A stretch of DNA of 38,832 nt from an uncultured Dialister sp. (GTDB lineage Bacteria > Bacillota > Negativicutes > Veillonellales > Dialisteraceae). The stretch covers positions 1 to 38,832 of the forward strand of contig UQJW01000012.1 in assembly GCA_900541485.1 (NCBI GenBank), given 5' to 3'. The translations under genes were made by a program, and so were the position numbers. Shown here piece by piece: positions 27,912 to 35,126 of this stretch (positions are counted from its first letter, which is position 1; the number at the start of each line of letters is the position of its first letter). The notes beneath the pieces were generated by a model. That model saw only the letters and a program-made list of their open reading frames with translations. It made no database searches and was not told the DNA's origin.

Positions 27912-28403
27912 TTATTTCTTTAATTCCTGTTGTAATTTTTCATCCTTGCGGTACACTTCCGCTGCCGCTTCTTCTCTGTATTCTTTATATTTCCTGTACA
28001 AATCGCGGTCGCTGACTGCACCTATTTCGACAGCAAGATACGCTGCATTTTTTGCCCCGTCAATAGCGACAGTAGCTACAGGCACCCCCGACGGCATCTG
28101 GACAATAGAAAAAAGTGCATCCATTCCGTCTAATTTTGCTCCCGAAAGAGGCACACCGATGACCGGACGGAATGTCATAGATGCCACCACACCCGGTAAA
28201 GCCGCTGCCATACCTGCACCGGCAATGAAGCAGGCTGCCCCTTTTTCTTCCTGAGCCGTTACAAACTGCTCCAATTTTTTCGGGGTACGGTGTGCCGATG
28301 CAATGACCATATCATAAGTGATACCAAACCCGCTTAAAATTTCACAGGCTTTTCTCATCACCGGTAAATCAGAATCACTCCCCATAACAATCCCTACATG
28401 CAT
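27912..28403 (-). CDS. purE: N5-carboxyaminoimidazole ribonucleotide mutase
   Basis: Interconverts N5-CAIR and CAIR (class I PurE, EC 5.4.99.18). 163 residues. The signature GSDSDLPVM is at the N-terminus, followed by SAHRTPKKL and GAGMAAALPGVVA. The ATG at 28403 is chosen because AAGGAGG lies immediately upstream, whereas the in-frame ATG at 28418 would put that site inside the gene. First gene of the purine operon, behind a structured leader. No purK is present in this window. Confidence 0.96.
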   Translation of the reverse strand: MHVGIVMGSDSDLPVMRKACEILSGFGITYDMVIASAHRTPKKLEQFVTAQEEKGAACFIAGAGMAAALPGVVASMTFRPVIGVPLSGAKLDGMDALFSIVQMPSGVPVATVAIDGAKNAAYLAVEIGAVSDRDLYRKYKEYREEAAAEVYRKDEKLQQELKK

Positions 28404-28420
28404 AGTTGCCTCCTTCATAA

Positions 28421-28620
28421 AAAAATAAAGCTCCCTGTTTCATTTATACAAATCCACATAGAAGCTTCATATACCATAATTAAAACCGGACACAAAAATA
28501 AAAAAGGCACTGTCCCTACATTTTATTTTACGACTGCTAAAATAAAACACGAAGACCGGCCTCCTTTGGTGCAAATACGTCTGTCACTGAATCTGCTTTT
28601 TCTGCGTCGGCAGATATAAC
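28421..28620 (-). promoter_or_regulatory. structured 5' leader of the purine operon, class unknown
   Basis: About 217 nt separate the predicted transcription start (near 28621) from the purE ATG. The leader begins with an ATCTGC / GCAGAT hairpin (28615-28610 with 28596-28591), contains a perfect 10-bp TTTTATTTTA / TAAAATAAAA hairpin (28547-28521), and ends in a weak AAGCT(T)C / GAGCTT hairpin followed by TATTTTTTT (28468-28421), directly before the ribosome binding site. The last element could be an attenuator. I cannot match the 5' part to the guanine, ZTP or PRPP riboswitch consensus by eye. Confidence 0.45.
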
Positions 28621-28627
28621 TCTATTT

Positions 28628-28656
28628 ATTTTAATATTTACCTCTTGTCTTGTCAA
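28628..28656 (-). promoter_or_regulatory. promoter of the purine operon
   Basis: Minus strand TTGACA (28656-28651), 17 nt, TAAAAT (28633-28628). It lies between dusB and purE, giving the pur genes their own transcript. Confidence 0.75.
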
Positions 28657-28753
28657 CGAAACCCATCTGCCAAAAAGCAAGGTTTTATCTGCTCTTTTTG
28701 CAAGTAACTATTTATTAATTTATTTTATTCTTTCTCTAATTTTTAAATAACTT

Positions 28754-29755
28754 TTAAAGCTCTTCTGTTTCCGGCTCGAAAAAACCTCTTTCTTTTTCAT
28801 AACTGTCCAGCACATCATTAAACCCTTTTTCCGTCGTTTCCTTCATGATTTCCTGCCGCAAAGCAGTTGCTTTGGGAAGTCCGTGGAAATAACGGCTTGC
28901 ATGCGCCCTCATTTCCCTGACTGCCGCATACTCTCCTTTTTCAAGGCAAAGCCCGTGAAGATGACGTCTTGCCATTTGAAGTCTCATTTCCCAAGATGGC
29001 GGAGGAATGATTTCTCCCGTTTCCAGATACGCATTCACTTCCCGGAAAATCCAGGGATTACCCCAAGCAGCACGACCGATAGCCACAGCGGCGCACCCCG
29101 TTTCTTCCATGAGATCTTTCGCCGATTTTCCGTCTGTCACATCTCCGTTACCTATTACAGGAATTTTTACGGCATCCACAACTTTCTTGATTTCTTTCCA
29201 ATCCGCTTTCCCTGTATAAAAATCTTCCCGTGTCCTTCCGTGGACTGTAATGGCAGCGGCGCCAGCCTCTTCTGCCGCCTGTGCCAATTCCACCGCACTC
29301 AATGTATCCCGTGACCAGCCCAGACGCATTTTCACCGTCACCGGTGTATGTACCGCTTTGACCATGGCACGGATAACAGCCGCCGCAAGAGGGATATTTT
29401 TCATGAGCGCCGATCCGTCTCCGTTTTTTACCACTTTCTGCATAGGGCATCCCATATTGATGTCAATGAAATCAGGACCTGCCTGCTCCATAATTTTTGC
29501 TCCCCATGCCATGATGTCGGGATCGGAGCCGAAAAGCTGGAGCGCTACGGGATGTTCATCAGAATCTATTTTGAGCATCTCTTTCGTTTTTTCATTCCTG
29601 TAATAAAGTCCTTTGGCACTTACCATTTCAGCAGTTGTCAGTGACGCGCCCATTTTTTTTGCAATGACACGGTACGCCAAATCACTGACGCCTGCCATAG
29701 GCGCCAGACAGGCCCAACCGTTCAACTCTATATTTCCGATTTTAGGATATTTCAT
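28754..29755 (-). CDS. dusB: tRNA-dihydrouridine synthase, DusB family
   Basis: A flavin enzyme that reduces uridine to dihydrouridine in tRNA D-loops. 333 residues, TIM barrel plus helical tail. Motifs: LAPMAGVSDLAYRV (FMN loop), LQLFGSDPD, DINMGCPMQKVVKNGDGSAL with catalytic C103, VKMRLGW, TVHGRTREDFYTGKADW and PVIGNGDV. The bacterial DusB type is favoured by the start IGNIELNGWACLAPMAG. The ATG follows AGAGGAG. Confidence 0.95.
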   Translation of the reverse strand: MKYPKIGNIELNGWACLAPMAGVSDLAYRVIAKKMGASLTTAEMVSAKGLYYRNEKTKEMLKIDSDEHPVALQLFGSDPDIMAWGAKIMEQAGPDFIDINMGCPMQKVVKNGDGSALMKNIPLAAAVIRAMVKAVHTPVTVKMRLGWSRDTLSAVELAQAAEEAGAAAITVHGRTREDFYTGKADWKEIKKVVDAVKIPVIGNGDVTDGKSAKDLMEETGCAAVAIGRAAWGNPWIFREVNAYLETGEIIPPPSWEMRLQMARRHLHGLCLEKGEYAAVREMRAHASRYFHGLPKATALRQEIMKETTEKGFNDVLDSYEKERGFFEPETEEL

Positions 29756-29814
29756 AATGACTCCTCTAAAATAATCTGTCTTATTTTATCACATATTTTT
29801 TGATTTCCTATCTG

Positions 29815-29853
29815 AAAAAACTGCCTCCTGTAAAGCCGGAAGCAGTTTTTTAT
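29815..29853 (-). terminator. terminator after the nitroreductase gene (bidirectional)
   Basis: Stem AAAACTGC-TCC / GGA-GCAGTTTT with small bulges, flanked by A-run and T-run. It lies between the nitroreductase stop and dusB. Confidence 0.85.
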
Positions 29854-29888
29854 TCTCTTAATGAAATTTTTTATTTGTTTCTTACATT

Positions 29889-30407
29889 TCAATCACGGGA
29901 AATCACTTGGAAATGCCTGTCCTCTTTCCGTTTCACATCGCTGCCCGGTGCATGCCCGACGGCAACTGCCAGTAAAGGAAGTGTCCCCTCCGGCAAATCA
30001 AGCATTTTTATATATTCCGCATCTTCTCCCAAGTGGCGGATAAATCCGAAGAGTATCACTGAACCGAGTCCCAGTTCTGCCGCCTTTAAATGGATATGTT
30101 CTGCAATAATCCCTGCATCAAAATGCATCAGGTAATCTACCGCTTCTTTTGTTTTGCAAATGATAAAAAGAAGCGGTGCTTTAAATAAGGGGTCGCCGTT
30201 TCCCGTTTTTTCTTTTTCTTCTTTTTTTATCATTTCTAAAATTTCTTTGTTTTTTACGACGACAATGGTATACCCCGCATCATTATGTTTTCCCACGGAA
30301 GAGGCCATGGCCGCTTTCAGCATTTCTTCTTCCGACTCCTCGGACACCGGGTCGGCTTTATAATTTCTCATTGACTTGCGAAGTGCCAGTACATCATTAA
30401 ATTCCAT
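29889..30407 (-). CDS. nitroreductase family protein
   Basis: A 172-residue FMN-dependent nitroreductase-fold oxidoreductase. Family features: ALRKSMRNYKADPVSEE at the N-terminus (FMN phosphate arginines), AAMASSVGKHNDAGYTIVVV, the HFDAGIIAEHIHLKAAELGLG helix, and a C-terminal LAVAVGHAPGSDVKRKEDRH. The ATG at 30407 follows GGAGGGAAAAG; the longer open frame to 30503 runs past the TATAAT box at 30449-30444. Its natural substrate cannot be deduced. It diverges from the ABC transporter operon. Confidence 0.9.
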   Translation of the reverse strand: MEFNDVLALRKSMRNYKADPVSEESEEEMLKAAMASSVGKHNDAGYTIVVVKNKEILEMIKKEEKEKTGNGDPLFKAPLLFIICKTKEAVDYLMHFDAGIIAEHIHLKAAELGLGSVILFGFIRHLGEDAEYIKMLDLPEGTLPLLAVAVGHAPGSDVKRKEDRHFQVISRD

Positions 30408-30482
30408 ATCTTTTCCCTCCTGTTTTTCACCGGATTTACTTTTATTATACCCTGTTCTTCCCAAAAAACCTATGATGTCCCT

Positions 30483-30511
30483 TTGACAATCATTTTTAAT
30501 CATGATAAGAT
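30483..30511 (+). promoter_or_regulatory. promoter of the Cys-leader / ABC transporter operon
   Basis: TTGACA (30483-30488), 17 nt, TAAGAT (30506-30511). Start of transcription would be near 30518, about 36 nt before the leader peptide ATG. Confidence 0.75.
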
Positions 30512-30553
30512 GTTTTTAAATTAAGCAATTGAAGCAGAAAGGAAGTACGCAAT

Positions 30554-30643
30554 ATGAACAGTGCAATGCATGCAAAGGCTACTTGTTGTCCCATGGCATG
30601 TTGCTGTCATGTCCCCTTTGCGTGCGCTCCTTTTCATAAATAA
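30554..30643 (+). CDS. cysteine-rich leader peptide (29 aa, putative attenuation peptide)
   Basis: A small ORF with AAAGGAAG (30538-30545) 8 nt before its ATG, ending in TAA at 30641-30643. Six of 29 codons are cysteine: residues 11-12 (TGT TGT), 16-18 (TGT TGC TGT) and 24 (TGC), that is CC, CCC and C. Such density by chance is very unlikely, and the position is right after a promoter and right before a terminator. No membrane segment or metal-binding family is recognised. The best reading is a leader peptide whose translation reports Cys-tRNA supply. A functional Cys-rich micropeptide is the alternative. Confidence 0.7.
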   Translation: MNSAMHAKATCCPMACCCHVPFACAPFHK

Positions 30644-30716
30644 CCGGCTTGTCACAAAAATTCTGTGACCCTTTCTCTGTACCGGAATGCGGGAAGCGCA
30701 AGCTTTCCGTTTTTTT
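30644..30716 (+). promoter_or_regulatory. attenuator: antiterminator elements and rho-independent terminator
   Basis: Right after the leader stop codon, GGCTTG (30646-30651) is complementary to CAAGCT (30699-30704, one G-U pair), which includes the loop and the start of the 3' arm of a terminator. The terminator is CGGGAAGC (30690-30697), loop GCAA, GCTTTCCG (30702-30709), then seven T residues (30710-30716). A GTCACA / TGTGAC hairpin (30651-30669) sits between. The two long-range pairings are mutually exclusive. A ribosome at the stop codon would cover GGCTTG; one stalled on a Cys codon would leave it free. Confidence 0.7.
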
Positions 30717-30735
30717 GTTTCTAAAAAGGAGTCTT

Positions 30736-31407
30736 ATGGATACTGAGTTTATGTGGAAATTTGCACCGCTTTTTGCGGAAGCTGCAATCACCACCATTTC
30801 TATCGCCTTTCTCGGCATCGTACTATCCGCACTTCTCGGCTTGGCAATCAGCCTTATCCGTTATGAAAAAGTGCCTCTCCTGACACCTCTTTCAGGTGCG
30901 TATATCGAGCTTTCAAGAAATACCCCTCTTCTGGTCCAGCTGTTTTTCCTCTACTTCGGTCTTCCGAAAATAGGGGTTCATATTTCGGGAACAGCCTGTG
31001 CCGTTCTGGGTCTTACATTTTTAGGCGGAAGCTATATGGCAGAAGCCTTCCGCGGCGGGCTGGAAGCCGTTTCTAAATCGCAAATCGAATCCGCCTCCGC
31101 CCTCGGCCTCAGCAAGTACCAAATGCTCCGGTATATCACAGGGCCCCAGGCTTTTATCGTTGCCCTTCCCTCTATTTGTGCAAATGTGCTTTTCCTTATT
31201 AAAGAAACTTCCGTTTTCAGTGTCTGTGCTGTTCCCGATTTGATGTATGTCGCCAAGGATCTCATCGGTCTTTATTACAAAACAGATGAAACGTTATGGA
31301 TGCTTGTTATTTCTTATCTGATTATTTTGCTCCCTCTCTCTTTGGGAGCATCGTACCTGGAAAGGAGACTTCGTCATGGACGATTTGGGACTCTCCGTAC
31401 TCTTTGA
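30736..31407 (+). CDS. polar amino acid ABC transporter permease (probable cystine/S-amino acid)
   Basis: A 223-residue inner-membrane permease of the HisM/TcyL type. Several hydrophobic helices are visible, and the EAA loop appears as EAFRGGLEAVSKSQIESASALGLSKYQ, the ATPase contact. YIELSRNTPLLVQLFF is a signature of polar amino acid permeases. The ATG at 30736 follows AAAAGGAG; the open frame back to 30649 passes through the attenuator terminator and is not used. First structural gene of the operon; its cysteine link is inferred from the leader peptide and the downstream C-S lyase. Confidence 0.93.
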   Translation: MDTEFMWKFAPLFAEAAITTISIAFLGIVLSALLGLAISLIRYEKVPLLTPLSGAYIELSRNTPLLVQLFFLYFGLPKIGVHISGTACAVLGLTFLGGSYMAEAFRGGLEAVSKSQIESASALGLSKYQMLRYITGPQAFIVALPSICANVLFLIKETSVFSVCAVPDLMYVAKDLIGLYYKTDETLWMLVISYLIILLPLSLGASYLERRLRHGRFGTLRTL

Positions 31408-32053
31408 AGGCTCTAATGGTATCCGTCTTCTCGGCGGACTTTGGACAACTGTGGAAATTTCCCTCCTTTCTGTAGTGGGATCGATTATTTTCGGTATTCT
31501 CGCCGGTATCGCCATGACACTTCCGTATAAAGGTTTACAACTCGTCATGCGTCTGTATCTTGAATCGGTCCGTATCCTTCCCCAGCTTGTACTTCTTTTC
31601 ATTGCCTATTTCGGTGTGACAAGAGCTGTCGGTGTGGATATTTCCGGTTTTACTGCCTCTATTATTGTCTTTATTTTCTGGGGCGCCGCCGAAATGGGCG
31701 ACCTTGTCAGAGGTGCTCTTCTTTCCATTCCGGCCGGACAATATGAAAGTGCTGCTGCTTTGGGACTTTCCCGCCGGCAAACCTTCCATTATATTATTCT
31801 CCCCCAGTCGCTCCGCCGTCTTCTTCCCCCGGCAATCAACTTATTTACACGCATTATAAAAACCACGTCCCTTATCGTACTGCTTGGAGTCGTGGAAATG
31901 CTCAAAATCGGACAGCAAATCATAGAGGCCAACCGCTATACAGCACCTGATGCGGCTCTCTGGATTTACGGAACAATATTCTTCTTATACTTCTTAGCCT
32001 GCTACCCTTTGTCAAAGATGGCGGCTCATTTAGAAAAGAAATGGACGGCCTGA
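31376..32053 (+). CDS. polar amino acid ABC transporter permease, second subunit
   Basis: A 225-residue paralogue of the first permease, presumably its heterodimer partner. N-terminal residues 1-15 are soluble, then the [16 protein letters not shown] helix, the [20 protein letters not shown] signature, and the EAA loop [21 protein letters not shown]. It overlaps the first permease gene by 32 nt, with its ribosome binding site AAGGAG inside that gene, and ends 1 nt before the ATPase gene. Confidence 0.93.
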   Translation: MDDLGLSVLFEGSNGIRLLGGLWTTVEISLLSVVGSIIFGILAGIAMTLPYKGLQLVMRLYLESVRILPQLVLLFIAYFGVTRAVGVDISGFTASIIVFIFWGAAEMGDLVRGALLSIPAGQYESAAALGLSRRQTFHYIILPQSLRRLLPPAINLFTRIIKTTSLIVLLGVVEMLKIGQQIIEANRYTAPDAALWIYGTIFFLYFLACYPLSKMAAHLEKKWTA

Positions 32054-32054
32054 T

Positions 32055-32801
32055 ATGGAAAAAGAAATTCTTCTTGAAGTCAATCATCTGAGTAAAAAAT
32101 TCGGAGACCAAACCATTCTGAAAGATATTTCCCTCACCCTGCGGAAAAGCGAAGTTATCGTAATCATCGGTCCCTCCGGCTGCGGAAAATCGACCTTTCT
32201 CCGGTGTCTGAACGGACTTGAATCCGTATCGGGCGGTGATATTATTCTGGAAGGACAAAAAATTTCTGACGGCTCTATGCCCCATGCGGAACTCTGCCAA
32301 AAAATCGGTATGGTTTTCCAAAGCTATGATTTATTTCCCCATATGACCGTCATGGAAAATATCACGCTCGCCCCCTTGCAGGTCCAGCACCGCAATAAAG
32401 AGGAAGTTCTCAAGGAAGCAAGAAAAATGCTTTCCCGTATCGGACTTTCCGATAAAGAAAATGCTTATCCCCGTGAATTATCAGGCGGGCAGAAACAAAG
32501 AATCGCCATGATCAGGGCTCTCATTATGAAGCCTGACATTATGCTCTTTGATGAAGTTACCGCCTCTCTGGATCCCGAAATGGTACGGGAAGTTTTGGAC
32601 GTCGTTATGGAGCTTGCCAAAGAGGGAATGACAATGGTCATTGTCAGCCACGAAATGCAATTTGCCCGGGCCGTAGCGGATCGTATTCTTTTCTTTGACA
32701 AAGGTCTCATCGCTGAAGAAGGAACGCCGGATACTATTTTTGATAATCCTCAAAATCCGCGGACAAAACAGTTTCTCCATTCGTTTACCTATGAAAATTA
32801 A
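32055..32801 (+). CDS. amino acid ABC transporter ATPase
   Basis: The 248-residue nucleotide-binding subunit. Walker A is GPSGCGKST (residues 39-47), the Q-loop [16 protein letters not shown], the signature LSGGQKQR (142-149), Walker B IMLFDE (162-167), and the switch histidine in [10 protein letters not shown]. The D-loop reads [10 protein letters not shown] where most GlnQ/HisP-type proteins have DEPTSALDPE; this does not touch catalytic residues. Family: polar amino acid uptake (GlnQ/TcyN). Confidence 0.95.
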   Translation: MEKEILLEVNHLSKKFGDQTILKDISLTLRKSEVIVIIGPSGCGKSTFLRCLNGLESVSGGDIILEGQKISDGSMPHAELCQKIGMVFQSYDLFPHMTVMENITLAPLQVQHRNKEEVLKEARKMLSRIGLSDKENAYPRELSGGQKQRIAMIRALIMKPDIMLFDEVTASLDPEMVREVLDVVMELAKEGMTMVIVSHEMQFARAVADRILFFDKGLIAEEGTPDTIFDNPQNPRTKQFLHSFTYEN

Positions 32802-32837
32802 TTTCATAAATTTTACAAACAGAAAAGAGGTATTCCT

Positions 32838-33701
32838 ATGCTGAAAAAGATTTATTATTTACTCGCCGCTCTTCTTTTACTCACCACACTTTCCCTCTCG
32901 GCAGGGTGCGGAAGCAAGAACCAGATCCAGGGAACGGCCCCTCAAAAAGCCACCTTCCGCTCCATGGATGAAATCAAAAAAAGCGGTAAGCTTATCATCG
33001 GCGTATTCAGTGACAAAGCCCCTTTCGGCTATGTTGATAAGGACGGAAACTACCAGGGCTACGATGTATACTTTGCAGAACGTCTGGCCAAAGACTTGGG
33101 GGTTAAAGCCGAATATATTTCTCTGGAACCGGCTAACCGTGTCGAATATGCAAAAACCGGCAAAGTCGATATCGTCCTTGCCAACTTTACCATAACCAAA
33201 GAAAGAGCCGAACAGGTAGATTTTGCTCTTCCTTACATGAAAGTTGCTTTAGGTGTTGTTTCTCCGGTAGAAAATAACATTACCGACCTTTCCCAGCTCA
33301 AAGACAAACAGCTTATTGTAGCAAAAGGCACAACGGCAGAAACTTATTTCTCCAAACATCACCCTGAAATCAAGCTTCTGAAATTCGACCAGTATACGGA
33401 AACCTACAACGCTCTCCTTGACTGCAGAGCTGCCGCATTCTCTACAGACAATACGGAAGTCCTCGCATGGGCCTTGAAAAATCCGGGATTCAAAGTGGGC
33501 ATTACCTCTTTAGGCGATATTGACACGATTGCTCCGGCTGTACAAAAAGGAAATAAAGAGCTCCTTAACTATATCAACGATGAAATCAAAAAATTGGGCA
33601 AAGAAAACTTTTTCCATAAGAACTATGAAATTACCCTTGCCCCTGTCTATGGAAGTGCCGTCAATCCCGATGACCTCGTTGTCGAAGGTGGACAGCTTTA
33701 G
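32838..33701 (+). CDS. amino acid ABC transporter substrate-binding lipoprotein
   Basis: A 287-residue solute-binding protein of the bacterial type 3 (SBP_bac_3) family. A lipoprotein signal precedes C24 in the lipobox LSAG-C, so it is lipid-anchored, on the inner-membrane face in this diderm cell. Family features: GKLIIGVFSDKAPFGYVDKDG, YDVYFAERLAKDLG, LANFTITKERAEQVDFALPY. The ligand-binding residues cannot settle the substrate by eye; cystine, cysteine, cystathionine or another S-amino acid fits the context. Last gene before a hairpin that may partly stop transcription into patB. Confidence 0.93.
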   Translation: MLKKIYYLLAALLLLTTLSLSAGCGSKNQIQGTAPQKATFRSMDEIKKSGKLIIGVFSDKAPFGYVDKDGNYQGYDVYFAERLAKDLGVKAEYISLEPANRVEYAKTGKVDIVLANFTITKERAEQVDFALPYMKVALGVVSPVENNITDLSQLKDKQLIVAKGTTAETYFSKHHPEIKLLKFDQYTETYNALLDCRAAAFSTDNTEVLAWALKNPGFKVGITSLGDIDTIAPAVQKGNKELLNYINDEIKKLGKENFFHKNYEITLAPVYGSAVNPDDLVVEGGQL

Positions 33702-33727
33702 AAATAACAGATACAATAAAAGCATGC

Positions 33728-33760
33728 CAAGAGGACTCTCTCGCAGACGTCCTCTTTTTC
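33728..33760 (+). terminator. terminator between the binding protein gene and patB
   Basis: Stem AAGAGGAC (33729-33736) / GTCCTCTT (33749-33756) followed by a T-run. It may end the transporter transcript or only reduce readthrough into patB, which lacks an obvious promoter in the remaining 34 nt. Confidence 0.8.
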
Positions 33761-33793
33761 ACACTTACTTTTATCATTTGAAAAGGAGGCTTT

Positions 33794-34969
33794 ATGAACC
33801 TTTCCGATCTTGATATCGTCATTGACAGAAAAAATACAAACTCTATGAAATTCGACTTTGCCAAAGAAGAAGGTAAGCCGGATAATCTCCTCCCCTTTTG
33901 GATTGCCGACATGGATTTCCCCGTTGCCGCATGCATCACCGAAGCCCTGCAAAAGCGGGTAGATCATGCCATTTACGGGTACTCTGAAGCAAAACCCTCT
34001 TATTTCAAAGCCGTTCATGACTGGTTTCTTCATAATTTCCAATGGAACACAAAACCGGAATGGTTGGTCAAAACGCCCGGTGTCGTTCCTGCCATCAACC
34101 TTGCTGTCAAAGCACTGACAAAAGAAAATGAGGCCGTTCTCATTCACCGCCCCGTTTACCACCCTTTTACTTTTGCCATAGAAAATAACAAAAGAAAACT
34201 GGTCAACAGTCCGCTGATTCTGAAAAACGGCCGCTATGAAATTGATTTTGCAGACATGGAAAGAAAAATTACAGAAAATAAGGTAAAGCTTGCCATTTTC
34301 TGTTCTCCCCATAACCCTGCCGGACGGGTATGGACAAAAGAAGAATTGGAAACCTATGCAGATATTTGTATCCGCCATGACGTAAAAATTATTTCCGATG
34401 AAATTCACGCCGACTTTGCCTATCCCGGTTACAAACATATTCCCTTTGCCGCTATCAATGAAAAAGCTGCTGAACAAGTCATTCTTTGCACGGCTCCGAG
34501 CAAAACATTCAACATAGCGGGGCTTCAGGTTTCCAATATCTGGATTCCTAATCCCGAAATCCGTGCCGCTTTCCAACAGGAACTCGCCGCTTTCGGCTAT
34601 GACCATGTAAACGTCATGGGCCTTATCGCAGGAGAAGCTGCCTATAAGGGCGCCGGCGAATGGCTGTCTGTCGTTAAAGAATATATCGGAAACAATTTAG
34701 ACTATACACGACAATTCCTGAAAGAAAAACTCCCGAAATTGAAACTCATAGAACCGGAAGGCACCTATCTCGCCTGGATCGATTGCAACGGCTATGGTCT
34801 CAGTGATACGGAAATGGAGCAAAAACTTTTAAATGACGCCAAAATCTGGGTCAATATGGGCTCCATGTTCGGACCCGAAGGAAACTGCTTCATTCGTCTG
34901 AACCTCGCCTGCCCCAAGAAAACATTGGAGCAAGGTCTTAGGCAGCTTTATGCGGGACTGGAAAAATAG
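33794..34969 (+). CDS. patB: PatB/MalY-type PLP-dependent cystathionine beta-lyase (C-S lyase)
   Basis: A fold-type I aminotransferase-like enzyme of 391 residues. MalY/PatB signatures: LPFWIADMDFPV near the N-terminus, IYGYSEAKPSY, TPGVVPAINLAVKAL, IFCSPHNPAGRVW, IISDEIHADFAYPGY, and the PLP lysine K237 in TAPSKTFNIAGLQ. Such enzymes cleave the C-S bond of cystathionine, cysteine, cystine or S-conjugates to pyruvate, ammonia and a thiol. Its place after the transporter suggests that it processes the imported substrate. The ATG follows AAAAGGAGG. Confidence 0.93.
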   Translation: MNLSDLDIVIDRKNTNSMKFDFAKEEGKPDNLLPFWIADMDFPVAACITEALQKRVDHAIYGYSEAKPSYFKAVHDWFLHNFQWNTKPEWLVKTPGVVPAINLAVKALTKENEAVLIHRPVYHPFTFAIENNKRKLVNSPLILKNGRYEIDFADMERKITENKVKLAIFCSPHNPAGRVWTKEELETYADICIRHDVKIISDEIHADFAYPGYKHIPFAAINEKAAEQVILCTAPSKTFNIAGLQVSNIWIPNPEIRAAFQQELAAFGYDHVNVMGLIAGEAAYKGAGEWLSVVKEYIGNNLDYTRQFLKEKLPKLKLIEPEGTYLAWIDCNGYGLSDTEMEQKLLNDAKIWVNMGSMFGPEGNCFIRLNLACPKKTLEQGLRQLYAGLEK

Positions 34970-35081
34970 GATTTTCGCCTCCGCGTAAGAGGGTTTCAAC
35001 CGTTTCCCACATATTTTCGTAAAAGTATTTTTATCATATCCTGTCTATTTTATCCGTCATAATAAAATACATGCCAGAACT

Positions 35082-35126
35082 AAAAAATGCAGAAAACTTT
35101 TTTAGAAAAGTAACTCTGCATTTTTT
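35082..35126 (+). terminator. bidirectional terminator between patB and tonB
   Basis: A perfect 12-bp stem AAAAAATGCAGA / TCTGCATTTTTT encloses a smaller CTTTT / AAAAG hairpin. It serves patB on the plus strand and tonB (stop at 35125) on the minus strand. Confidence 0.92.

Noticed and set aside
28561..28620. Purine (guanine/adenine) riboswitch before purE
   Set aside because: The conserved TATAA...CCTG and loop-loop elements of the purine riboswitch are not present; the leader is listed as unclassified.
28621..28753. Possible terminator between dusB and purE
   Set aside because: A CAAAAAG-CA / TG-CTTTTTG hairpin is present on the minus strand (about 28702-28672) but has no T-run after it, so I do not call it a terminator.
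30649..30735. N-terminal extension of the first permease to 30649
   Set aside because: It would translate through the attenuator terminator, lacks a ribosome binding site, and the ATG at 30736 has a good one.
30579..30818. 79-codon minus-strand open frame opposite the Cys leader
   Set aside because: It overlaps the leader, attenuator and permease start in antisense with no start signals. The plus-strand reading explains the region fully.
33698..34606. 302-codon minus-strand open frame opposite patB
   Set aside because: Antisense to patB over its conserved core; composition rich in Phe, Cys and Gly; no plausible ribosome binding site.
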